Positions 1-12,100 of a DNA stretch of 64,000 nt are shown piece by piece (the stretch's first letter is position 1; each line of letters starts with the position of its first letter). Source of the DNA: Moringa oleifera (lineage: Eukaryota > Streptophyta > Magnoliopsida > Brassicales > Moringaceae); contig JAJFZO010000229.1 in assembly GCA_021397835.1 (NCBI GenBank), forward strand, positions 2,852,001-2,916,000, in the 5' to 3' direction. The notes beneath the pieces are model-generated. The model worked only from the letters and a program-made list of their open reading frames with translations, did no database searches and was not told the origin of the DNA. The translations under genes and the position numbers were made by a program.

Positions 1-1460
1 AAAATTACCATATAAATGTCACATGTAGAACCTTATATTTATATCTAGAAAAAGCCCTTCAAAAGTAGGAATAATGCCCTACACTCAAGTAGTTGGTTAG
101 TTGAAAAGGAAATACAAGTGAAACAAAAACCAAAAGATAAATAAAATAACCTAACTAACATTTAAGTAAATGGTTAGTAGCAAAATAGGAATACAACAGA
201 AACCTTAACATAAACATAACAAAGATTCTTACTTTTTGCTGGTTAATATAAAAGTCTAACCATGATTCCTCATAAATCCAATATCAAACAAAAACAACTA
301 ATGAAACCATGTCTAACTCTTTAGTTTCACCATCTAAAATAACATAAGCAATCAAATATGTATTGTTATTGAGATCTATCTCAATAGCAGCCATTAATTA
401 GCTATAAGTTTTACCTTTCAGATGGCAAGCATTTAAACTAATGATGGGTTTGTAACCTTCTAAAAACCGTTTTTTGTATCCATCTAAGTAAACATATGTC
501 TTTTAGAACACTAGATCTAAGTTAAGAGTCATTCTATCTAAGCTTAAGATCAATAAACTTTCAAGATTTTGTAACCTAACCTCTTCATAATAATCTCCAA
601 GATGACTGTACTACTCCCCTTCAGATTTATATATCTCTAATATATCAAATCTCTTTGTCCTTATGTAAATAGCCCTAGAAACATCACAAACCAAATCTGC
701 CCTTACTGTTTTTTACAATGTTAAAATCCCAATCTTTGGATTCTTTTTATATAAATTTAAATACTTATGAGTTAAGAATCTTAAACTGACTAATTTATTT
801 TGGAATGATCTATTACATATATGAGTAGACAAATAAGTCTTAACAGCAAATGATTTAATTTAACCTATTTATGATATTAATATTGTCCATTTGCAACCAT
901 CTCTGCATACAATCTTGAGCTTATTACTCATTTTTTTTAACAAATTTTACATTGTAACTGCTCTTTACCCCATATTCTATCACATCTTTAGTCTCACTAA
1001 TGGATCCAAAAACTAGGCCAATTTTGAACTCAAGATTGGTCATGTCAATTGTTACATTGAGTTCATTCCTGCCTTCACTGTTAACATCCTTATCATTGCA
1101 AATTAAAGTATGCAACTCATCATAATAGTCATCATCAAAAGAATCAAATTTACGTCTATTGCCTCTATCATCACGAGCATCCATGTCATGCATAAGCACA
1201 TCAGAATTGGCACTACGCATAACATTTTCTTCATTCTTAACCTCATAATTCTTATTTAATAAGTGCACATTATATGCATCACTATCATCACCATCACTTT
1301 CACCCTCACTCTCAAGACCATCACCTTTAGTAACAGCACTATTAATGACACCTTGTGGTGCACTAGGTGTGGTTGCTTCACTGCTATCATTTACAGTCAT
1401 CACATGCCTAGTCTCAATAAGTTCTTTATTCAAGTTACAATTATCCTCAGTCACACTTGA
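1..1460 (-). pseudogene. Degenerate Mutator-like (MULE) transposase, truncated by window edge
   Basis: Seen: a minus-strand open frame starts at 1454 and stops at 924 (176 codons). It has an acidic Ser/Asp/Glu-rich middle and ends in a block like the MuDR-type N-terminal DNA-binding module (FKIGLVFGSISETKDVIEY, then VKFVKKNE). Below 924 the same strand keeps transposase similarity in broken frames. At about 415-475 it reads FLEGYKPIISLNACHLKG, matching the family block around the first catalytic aspartate, and is followed by AAIEIDLNN and IAYVI-type blocks. Known: MULE transposases are DDE enzymes, and this block normally has Asp in 'GLDGCHLKG'. Odd: that Asp reads Asn here, and in-frame stops and frame changes interrupt the region. 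The C-terminal part lies left of the window. Inference: a dead element. The 176-codon open stretch is its least damaged part, not a cellular gene. Confidence 0.72.
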
Positions 1461-2600
1461 TTCTTCTATATATATATATATCCCTTATAATTTTGTATTG
1501 TACATAATGTTAATCAATTCTAGCATATGTTGATCACTTTCAATTTTTCTCAACCCATCAATCATTATCTTAAAAGGAGTTACATAAAAATTTTTATAAC
1601 TCCATGCTAACTTCAGCATCTTTTAACATGGTTACCATTTTTATTATGAAAAATAAGTCACTATTAATATATCACATAAATGGCCACTTCATTGTGGTTT
1701 AAATGAAAAGTACAGTGATATAAAGCCATTGTTTCCTATCAATACTAAATGAAAAGGACAAAATAACAATTAACTAGGATATCTACATATATGCACGTCA
1801 GAGTATATATGCAAATAAAAGAAAAATCAATTGACTGTATCACTTTTGTAATTAACATTGATACTAATTATGCATTTAAAAGTTACCCTAATCACTCTAA
1901 CCTAACAACTATCACATATTAACTGTGAATTGAGCACAATATTTAAAACCAAATCAGTAATTTATATTGTCCCTATTTAAATGCTCATAAAGCAGATCTA
2001 ATGTAAAATAAAAAATAAAAATAAAAAGCGAAGTTACCTAGCATTTAATGCGACAACAAGCATCAATTGACGAGACCGTCAAATGAAGATCAAAATAAAA
2101 GTGATACCGAGCCTTCTCACCAACAAATCTAAGTATTAATAAAAAAAAATCAAAGTAAACAACAATGACATACTTGAAAAGAAGTTTTCACTGATTGGTT
2201 GTGTAAATCACACCTTCTATAGAGATTTCAAGAGGATAGTGTTAGTGAGGATAGATCTTTGTCAAAAAGTTATAGAGAAAATGAATTGAAATGGGTTGAC
2301 TATATTTGTCGTTGTTTTGTGCCCTAAAATATATTTTGAAATTCTAGTATTATTCGTACTTATAACCCAACTATTATTAACAAATGGTATATTTTGTTAA
2401 CGAATAGTTTGTATCGATTTAAAATAAAAGTTTAAGATTTGACACTCGAAATGTATTTCAAATTTTTTTGAATATTTATTTTTTTAATCTCATTCATATA
2501 AATTATTTAATGGAATAAGATAAATTTGTGAGTGGATTTATTTGAATTGGCTAAGTAACTTATGTTGCTTGGTAGGTCTTTATGGGGCCTAGTGTGGCAT
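1461..2600. other. AT-rich stretch between MULE remnant and BRF1 promoter
   Basis: No open frame or RNA gene that I can support. It probably includes the 5' flank of the MULE, but I could not define a terminal inverted repeat because the other end is outside the window. Confidence 0.5.
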
Positions 2601-3104
2601 ACCGGACTCAAAGTGGGGAGTGACATCTGTTTGTGTCCAAAACAGCCACCATGAAAAAAGTGAAGCCCTTAATTTTGTGGAACAAATCCCGCGCGCAAGT
2701 CAGGTATTTCAGTTTCGTTAAATCTTTAAATCCGCCACGGGCACCAAGGCAAAACCACGTGTAAGAACTCCATTGGTTGTAGTTAGGAAGCAGCCCTGAG
2801 ATAGGAAGCCCTTTGCTCGAGCTGATCGTTGTGTTAGATCGTTTCCGTCCTAAATCACTCTTCACTCAAACCCTAGTTACTCTCTCTTAACCCCCTGACG
2901 TTGGGCACGTTCTGCCTTTTGCGCGTGCTCTCTCTCGATATCTATCTCTCTTCACGAATTGATACCCTAATTAACCTAATTGTTCTTCTCTTCTCGCTTT
3001 TCCTCGGCAACCAAACAGAAAATTTCTAGTAGAAGTGTTGAGTGTTTGTTCGTATTTCGATTTTTACTTGTTTTTTGTTGAGTTAAAATTGGGTGTTTTA
3101 GAGA
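2601..3104 (+). promoter_or_regulatory. BRF1 promoter and 5' leader with telo-box
   Basis: The sequence becomes less AT-rich before the BRF1 start codon. A telo-box AAACCCTAG lies at 2868-2876, followed by a pyrimidine-rich CTCTCT leader near 2927-2950. A GC-rich TCCCGCGCGC patch lies near 2687-2697. Known: telo-boxes in plant promoters and leaders are enriched in genes for ribosome and translation components, which fits a Pol III factor. The transcription start is inferred to lie around 2850-2900. I see no clear TATA box. Confidence 0.5.
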
Positions 3105-6100
3105 ATGGTGTGGTGTAGTAGTTGTGGAAGAAACGTGCCCGGCCACCGCCCCTTCGACGGTGAACTGTAAGTAACTTTGACGAGTGATTTCGGTAACACC
3201 GTTTTTTAAAATTTTTTTCGGTTTTTTTTTATTCTGTCTAATTTCTTATTCACTTATTTAAAATTTTTTTGCAAAATTTTTAGGTCCTGTAACATCTGTG
3301 GGAGGGTGTTGGAAGATTTCAATTTCTCATTCGAACCCACATTTGTTAAAAATGCTGCTGGACAGGTATCCTGTGTTGCTGTGTTTCCCTAATTTTCCTT
3401 AATAAGATGGGGTTTTATGGTATATAATTACTGGCTATAAAAATTTGTAGACTAAATTTATAATTTTATAATTATTAGGAGTAAATTTGTGATATTTAAC
3501 TAGTAATAAATTTATCATACTGTACATATGTTTTGTTTTTGTGGTAATAATCCTCGATGCATCATTTTTTGTATGTCATGCTTCTATTGATTTTCTTTCA
3601 TTTGCAGAGCCAATTGTCAGGGAATATTGTAAAGACTAGGCAAAGTGATATTTCAGCATCCCGTGAAAGGACATTAAGAAAATGTATGCTTTCTAAGTTC
3701 TACTCTGTGCTTTACATGACAATGTACAAATCTCCTGCATTGATTAGGAACATTCTTAATGCACAAGGACCACATTAGCCTGCTCATTTGTTCGGCTTAC
3801 TTCAATATGTATTTCATAAAGCCCATATAACTCCACTTATTAATTTGCTTAGCTCACTATTAGCATGGGCTTTTGCTTTTTAGTATGTCTTCTTTGCTTC
3901 TTAAAATTGTTGTAAGCCACTAGGAAAGTAACATGTTTTTGGATCTTAGGTTTTCCTGCATAAAATTTTAGCTACTTCGTTTACAGTTTATTTTTAGAAA
4001 AAAAAATCAGAAACACATATTATATTTATATTAAACACAAATAGAGCCAGGGGTCTACTTCATTTACAGTTGAATGCACATTATCAAATTTCAGCCTGTG
4101 AGATATGCTACGCTTGGAAATCTGAGACATGCTAAGTTTTAACTACTGAAATGTGTTATCTGCATATATTAGCATCTTAGAGACATGCCTCTGTTAGCTT
4201 CTTTTCTGCTTTTGCATGTTTCTCATGGAGTTCTATATTGCACTGCTGGTGACCGAAAGTGGGGCTAGTATCTAAAAGTTTATATGGCTATGGTGTAACA
4301 AATTTTGAGGGGTTTACTATTTTTACCAGGCATCTCTTGCCTGAAATTTAGGTGGACTAGGAACAGGGTCTGAGTAGCTTTTGTGTTAGGTTGATATAAA
4401 TAGTGAGCTTCTTGAACTGCTGACTAAATGAGCAGCTCTGACTGTCGCTGACATCCTCTCACTTTAGGCCACTAGGGAACTGTGCACTGTCTCGGGCCCC
4501 TTGGATGGCTCATAAATTTTAATCTTATTTGGAGGGTGCCTTCTCTACGTGTGACTACAGCTTAAGTAGACTTGTAAAAGGTTGCACCGTGTTGGTACTA
4601 TGTAAATAATATTCAGTTTCTTATCCCCAAAAAGAAAAAAGAGCATGACTGCTGTTTTCCTTCTAGGTACCTTGCTTTGCATAAATGTGGTGGGTCTACG
4701 TGACCCATAGCTTGAAGAGTCTTTTATTAAATGAATTCCCTACTGTGCTAGGTACTGTACTAGTAAAATGCACATTTGTGCGACACAGCAACACTTGCAC
4801 ACGTTTGGACCTTTTTGCCGAGCTCAATTCACTGTCCACATAAGTTATCACCCTCCCTCGTTTGCTGTTACCTCATATGCTCACCCTCTAATATATTCTG
4901 CCAAATGCATCATCACTTGCTCTCACTTACACCATGGGCTTGTATCTTCTGGATTGACAAACTAAGGAACCTCATCACCTACATGTAGTTGATATAATTC
5001 AGTTGAGGACCAACTGAAGTTTCTGCCATGTTCTATGTTGGTTGCTTTCGTTTTCTATTTTACTGCCAATGAACTTTCTAGTCTTCTGTTTGTTTGCTGC
5101 TCACCATCAGGTATGAAAAACTGTCCTGGGAGGTAAAGTGTGAGAAAATTCTAGGATTTAGTTGAGGGCTAGTGATGGTTTCTAAAACCTTCGGGCGAGC
5201 TAGATTATTATAAGGAAGTTCTTTTGGTTGGCAATTGGTTTTGAGGGTTTATCGTATGTTGGAAGATCATGAGGTTCTGTTTTAGAGGGATTCATCTTAT
5301 TCATTCGTTATTTTATTTTAATGTTTCCACTAAATTGATGAAAGCAAATGTTGTGGTGCTTTAAGGCTAACTACTGCGTTCTTTTCCCCCTTTGTCTTTT
5401 TGTTTTGTTTATCGGAACAATATTATATATTTATGTTAACTACAAAGGGCACCAAGGGGCTGGCTTCTATATACATGTAAATGCAGAAGCCTCTCTCCTA
5501 ATATCAGTATTCTTCTTCCCTTATCTATTCTACATAATGCTTTTCATCTGTTAAATGAAGAAGTATTATATGGGATTAAAAGATACATGTGTAGTTGAGA
5601 GAGTGGGTCTAGGATATCATATTTCTTGTATAAGAAGCTTTTAAGGAAAATTTAAACGACTGTTATTAAATGCTTAAAGTTGGAGTTTTCTCATTGGTGT
5701 AAACCTTGATGCTTATGGTTGGAGTACCTATTCTAGCTTCTAAGATCCGTTAGCTAACTAGGTGGTTCCTTTCTCTCATAACAAATAAAATCCAGTTTAT
5801 ATTCCTATGTTAAGTGATATTAGGGAAAAAGACTGTTAAATCTGTGCACGATCTCGGATATAATGAAGAGGAACCATGTTTCTCAAATGAAAAATCTTTG
5901 AACTAAGCAACAGAACCTAGATTTCGGTCAGCCATCCTAGTTTTGATTGAATTTTGTGAGATTGTGGTGAAAGAGCTGCACTAGTATAGGAAGTGTGCAA
6001 AAGTTATTGCTAAGTAGCTTAATAAAGCATCGAATATCAAAGTACCAAAGGCTATGAAGCTTCAGATCTGCTGGATTGTGTTCTTGGTGTATGTTGTATA

Positions 6101-9100
6101 GCAACAATGTAATTGTGTATACTGCTTATTGGGTAGTCAAGAACCTACTAACTGCGAATGGCTGATAGTTGATATTGTTCAAAGTGTTTCTTTAAACATG
6201 ATTCTTGAAATTGTGGTGGTCAATTTGCACAAGACGGGATTTATAGGTGGATTGACATTGATTTGGTTGAATTCACTGGTGTGGAAGAGGTAGAGGATGA
6301 AAATGTTAGTTTTATGATGACTTAATAGTCTAGGCATGGTTGCTCGAACTCTTGGATGGACGAAGTGCGGAAGTTGTCGTGACTTTTTGGGATGGCAAAG
6401 GAAGTTATGCTTCTTTATTGTTTTGGTGTCTATGAAGCTATGCAATAGAGGTAATTGACCTGTTAGTTTAGTAGGAAGGTTATATTTAATTCTAAACACT
6501 GTCTAAGAGGGGTTTTGGAGGAGGTGATGATGTACTTGGAAATACTTCATTTGGGGAGTTAGAGATTCTTGACTTGGTTATCATTGAAAATGAGATTGTG
6601 ATCAGTCAGCCATCACATTGTAGTTGGCAAACTTGACACTAGAAAGGTTTCTAATTGCTTTGGTCTCCTGTTGTTTGTTGGAATTGGGTGTGGCTTGAAA
6701 TAGAGGATTTGGAGACCCTCCTCATTTGAGGAAATCACGGAAGTTGCAGCTTCTTATAGTTTGCATCATCTACTTGATAATTGGCATGTTTTTTTTTTTT
6801 TTTTTTTTATGGAACCTTGGCAATTGGCATTAATGCTGGGAAATCGTGTAAGACCACCAAAAAATATCCCTCTTTATGGATCTTATAGTGCTAATGTAGG
6901 ATGGATTTTAGTAATTTGTCCTCAATAGTTAGGGCTTTAAGATTGTTGAGGCAATTAACTTGGAGTTTAGATCAGACTTGCTTTATAACTTTTTTTTATA
7001 GTGCCACTATGACTGTTGTCAATGGCAAAGTCTTGAGCGCTTGCTTTACATTTTGTGGTGCCAAAAGTATGAGCTAACATTAGTTATTGTGATAAAAGTT
7101 GAGCTTTTGTGAATTTTTATCAAGCAGTACTGTCTTCAGAGTACTTTCTCGATGTCATCTTTGCTTCTAGTTTTTCAAGAATAAAACCTGGGCAGCATGC
7201 ATCTTTGTTTCATGGTCTGGAGCGATGTATCTCAAGAAGTCATGATTCCTCTGCGACTTATGTAGGTGTATTTTTCTGGTTTTGCAGCTAGAGAAGAAAT
7301 CATGAACATGAGGAATGGCATAGGAATTGGTGATGAAAGAGATGATGTGGTTGAAATGGCTAACCGACTTTATGGAGTATGTATTGTTCTATCTAAATTG
7401 AAGGTTATGAGTTTGGAAACTTCTCTATTTACAACCCATTTATCTGTCTTGTGAAGCTTGCGGTTGAACGGAATTTCACTAGGGGTCGTAAATCGGAGCA
7501 AGTACAGGCTTCTTGTCTTTACTTTGTATGCCGGTAACTAATTTCTTCTATTGTAGGTTCTGTACTATGACATCTAAACACGGCTGCTGTATATCATGCA
7601 CACACATACACACAAAGACAGATACAAGAATGTAGACAACTGGCATGCTAATATTACTGAGGCACATGAAAGAAGATCTGTCTTCTAGTCAGTAGATATG
7701 TTACCTAAAAATTGCCATTGTTTCAAATTACATATTTACCCTCCTTTTGTTGTCTTCTTTTTCCCTCATCTTCAATAGAGGTTTGCTATTTTGATGCATC
7801 ATTTCAGATGTGGAGCTTTTAAGTTGTAATGGGGTGCTCAAGGAATAAGATCATATCTGTGGGAAGGGTGTAAGAAAGAAGAGAAATCGTTTAGGTCTTT
7901 ATGTTTTTCTTTTATCTACCTGGGGTTTAATATTGGGCTTGATAAGGATTAGGAATATTTGAAGATTAGATTTGAGACCTTTTGAGGAGAGGACCTGCTG
8001 AAACTACAACTGAACCTATGGTGTTGATCTTGTTTTGGGTTTCTTCTCCCCATGCCTCTCTCTCTGAGCACAAAAGCAAAGGCTGTCAGTCTTATCCCTC
8101 GTCTTCTATTATTCTTTTGAGCTTTGTTCCTTCCACTTTTTCTTTTTTGACATGAGATAGATGAGGAGCTACCCAAGTTGCTTATTATGCTAGTTACAAA
8201 TTTAATGCTAATTCAAGTAAAGAAACTAATACATAATCAAACTCAATCTTCATTCAAATAAAGAAACTAACAGATAATCAATTCTTGTTGTTTGCCTATG
8301 ATGAGTTTTCAGTTCACTAGATCATATTAGTGCTATCTTATTAAAAAAAAAAATTGAATCGCATGTTAATACTGAGCACTAATCTCTCTCTTTCTCTATC
8401 ACTGTTTAGCTATCCCTATCATTTTCCTTTGTGCAGGGAAAAGAATTTGCCATTTCTTCTCATTGATTTTTCAAGTTACTTAAGTATAAGTGTGTAAGGA
8501 ACCTTTCCATCTATTTCCTTTCAAATTTTATACACCTTATTCATGTTTAGAAAATGTTAATTGCCTCTTAGTATGTGGTTACTATATCTAAATTCTTTTG
8601 CAGTTATGAGCTAGGTGGGGTATACTTGCAACTCTGTGAACTGCTGTACGTGGCAGAAAACAAGAGTTTTGATAAACTAGTTGATCCTTCCATATTTATT
8701 CCTAAATTCACTAATAGTAAGTTCTCAGATTGTTAGCATCTTAATGTGCTCAAATCATATGTTTTCTTCTCAATTTCCTTTTTCTTTGTGACTGCCTTGT
8801 ATGGATGGGCCTAAGTTTTCTCTTTGGCTTGCTTCATGAATTTTGGGATGCTTACTAAGAAAAGTCAAATTACTACTGAAAAGTTTAAAAGGTTGCTTGA
8901 CCTGTTGGAGGGTGCATGTGGTGACGGGATGTGGTGTTGTGAATTGTTTTGTCACTCTACTTGAGATTTTCTTTAAAATTTTTATATTAGGTTTTCTAGG
9001 AGAACAAAATGGATAACTGCAACCACATAAAGGTATATTAACATGGCTATCTAGTCTGGTGTTTCACCTCACGACAATCACAAGGAAAAGAATTGTCTAG

Positions 9101-12100
9101 TTTCTATAGCATGATGTGCTTGAGGTGATTTGTGTAATTAGCATCCTGCAACGTCAACAGTTACATCCTTTCCTGGTGTTGTTATGTATTGTCAAATTTG
9201 TATTCAATTATATCCCCTATCCTTCCTCTATGTGTGTGTTTCTTTGTCACGAGTGCAAAAGAAAATAATGAAACATTATATCCACCTTCATGAGATGTAC
9301 TGGGATTAAGATCTGGTAAGCATTCCTCTCCAGCTCTAGAAGGAGGGTACTCTTTTGGAAATTTAACTATCTCCCCTTATTGTATATGTATATGGGTGTT
9401 CTTTTTGGTCATTAAAGAAAGAAAAATAGGACAGTCTTGATATATGAAAATACTTGCAAAAAGAATATAAGAAAAGAAAACTTATGAGTATTTGTAGCAT
9501 GGTATCCAATCCTACTGTTACTCTATTTTGCAATCTAGAAGTCCAAGATTGACATAGAATTGCTATAATGCTGGAGCAAAAAGGATGCTGTTCTTCCAAG
9601 TTGACCACTACTTTCCCCATAAGTTTAACTTGGCAAAATAAAAAGTTTTATCATACTGTTTTTCAGTCTGCCATGTAGATATTTGACTCTTTGTTTGTAG
9701 TTGTTTTCCCGTTCTTGACCTATCACGTCATTCTCCTTTGTAAATCTATCTTTAGGCCACTAATTTTGTTTTCTTGCTTCTAGTTATTATTATTATTTTA
9801 TCATTTTCAGTTGGAGCACCATATTTGCTCTTCAGTTTTGGTCAATTTATAATTTCTTTTTTGTTCTTTGGCATATTATTATGGTCAATCCTCTATGGGC
9901 AACATACATATATGACAGCTATTAACATTTCAACTTCTTTGCGCACTGTGATCTTTCATTTTGTAGTAAGTGTGTGATTTTTTTATCTGACGGTGTTTGT
10001 TTCAATTCATTGATATCTTAATCATCTTACTCAGCATCTTAAAATTTTGTAGATCGTATCTTTTACTGATATTCTCTTTGTTTTTCAAGGAGGGGTGGGG
10101 GTGCCCGTGCGTGTGGGCCGGGGGGGGGGGGGGGGTTGGTGAGGGAAGGGAAGGAGAAGAGATATTCAATGTTTCAGCAATTTTCAAAGTTTTTTAAATC
10201 TGACATTTCTTGATCTGATTCTATGATCTCTTCCATGTTTTGCATAAAAGATCGTGATTTATATATCACTCTTCCCCACTGTTGTTGTTTGGTTAACTAA
10301 TGGTATCTGAGATGTCTTTTTTCACTTATTTTATTTTTGAGTTAGTGTATAGTTAGCCGTGCATTTTTTTTTTTTTAGGGTGAATATCAATTATTGTTTG
10401 GTTTTTGATGCTAACAAAGCCAGAAACTAAACATAAATTTTCATTGTAATCAACAATTTAATCATAAGATTCTGATCTCACAGTAAAGGGTTTGTGAAGT
10501 TGCTAATAATCTGCATATTCCTTATGTCACCGAGACGTTCTTTTACTTGAGGTGCATACATAGTAATGAGATCTGGTTAGTTGGAATTTCTGGGTATGGA
10601 TGCTTTTGTTTCTGTCCTCACTTGAAAATTTTGGGGATGCAAGAGAAATTTTCTTTGAGAGTTGGCTTAGCTTGGTAACTGAGGGGAACAAATCCTCCAT
10701 TTATTTTGTCAAGGTGATGAAGCTGAGGAAGCTGTGTCTGGCAGTCTGCTTATAATACAAGTTGACATTTTCTTTGAGAGCTTTTAGATGTTTTGGCTTC
10801 AATGTCCTAAGCATTTAATTCCATACCTTGCTTTCTTTTGGGGGTTTCTCTTGTCTGCCTCTGGTTACTAGTGTGCTGCCCCCTTTTGGGCTTTTCTTTT
10901 TGATAAATAATGTTTCTAATAGAAGAAGGTTACGTCATGAGAGTATATTTTATTTGATTGCCTTTCAAGTTCAAATTTGTTAAATTTGTGTATGAACTCT
11001 AATTCCCTCAGTTTTCTGTTAGAAGTCTGGTATGAAGTACTCATCTTATGTTTAGCCTGCATTACTTACCATTATGCTTCGTAGGTCTATTACCAGGAGG
11101 CAATAAGGCAGTTATCAGAACTGCACGAGATATTATAGCTAGCATGAAGCGGGATTGGATGCATGTATGTCATTATTTTCCAGTATTCTACTTTGGTGCT
11201 GTTTTGGTATTATGCCTATTTGATTATTGTGGTAGTAAATATGACACGCTTTATATGTTTTACAGACAGGGAGAAAACCTAGCGGGATATGTGGTGCAGC
11301 ACTCTACATTTCTGCACTTTCACATGGTCTCAAGTGTGTGAAATCTGACATTGTAAGTCATGTTTACAGTATGTGATTGTGGTGCATTCATATTTAAAGT
11401 GAGGGTGAACAACGTATTTGATTCTTCGTCTTGAGAGAAAATGTTGGTTTAGTTGTAGTCTGCAATATTGAAATCTCTCTGATGCAGGATAGACTTTTGC
11501 AATCATATGCTTTCAGTTGGTATGACAATTAAATTTGAAAATCTGGCTCCCTGCTGTTGTTGAACACCATTGCAGGACAGGTTTAAACCACCTGCCCTGA
11601 CCTGTCTTGCTTATTAGCAAATCAATTTTATCTTGTATTTTTGTGCTGGATAAGGAAATAACTATCAAGTATGCTGGACTTCAGTTCTTTTCCGTGTAAT
11701 GCCTTCCTAGCGCAAATTGTGAGGGTTAACATGGATGGGAGTCAGTATTATAGCTTACAGAGGCAGGATAACAATGAAGATGTTATGTTTGAATTATATG
11801 TACAAAAGGGAAAAAAAGGGGAAAAAGTCCTATTTTGCTAAGCAAAAGAAGGTGATTTGAAAAGAAATGTATGCCCTGCATTTGCATAATTGCCCATGCC
11901 AGTTGTTCTAGGTTTGCAGTTCTGTCTCAGTTCTGCTCGGGCAGAGATGGGGTAGGTAACTGCACCTTGATCAATCTGCTTATATTCCTAATTAATTTTA
12001 GGAGGGTGCTAATAACTTATAAGGTAATAGTTTGGAAGTGTTTTAGGTGCTTAGGATGATTGGAAAGATCAATTAGTTTTAGACGTGAAAAAGTGGGCAA

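Noticed and set aside
2608..2865. 85-codon minus-strand frame in the BRF1 promoter
   Set aside because: No recognisable domain; it lies in promoter sequence and has no adjacent exon evidence. A divergent gene cannot be excluded but is not supported.
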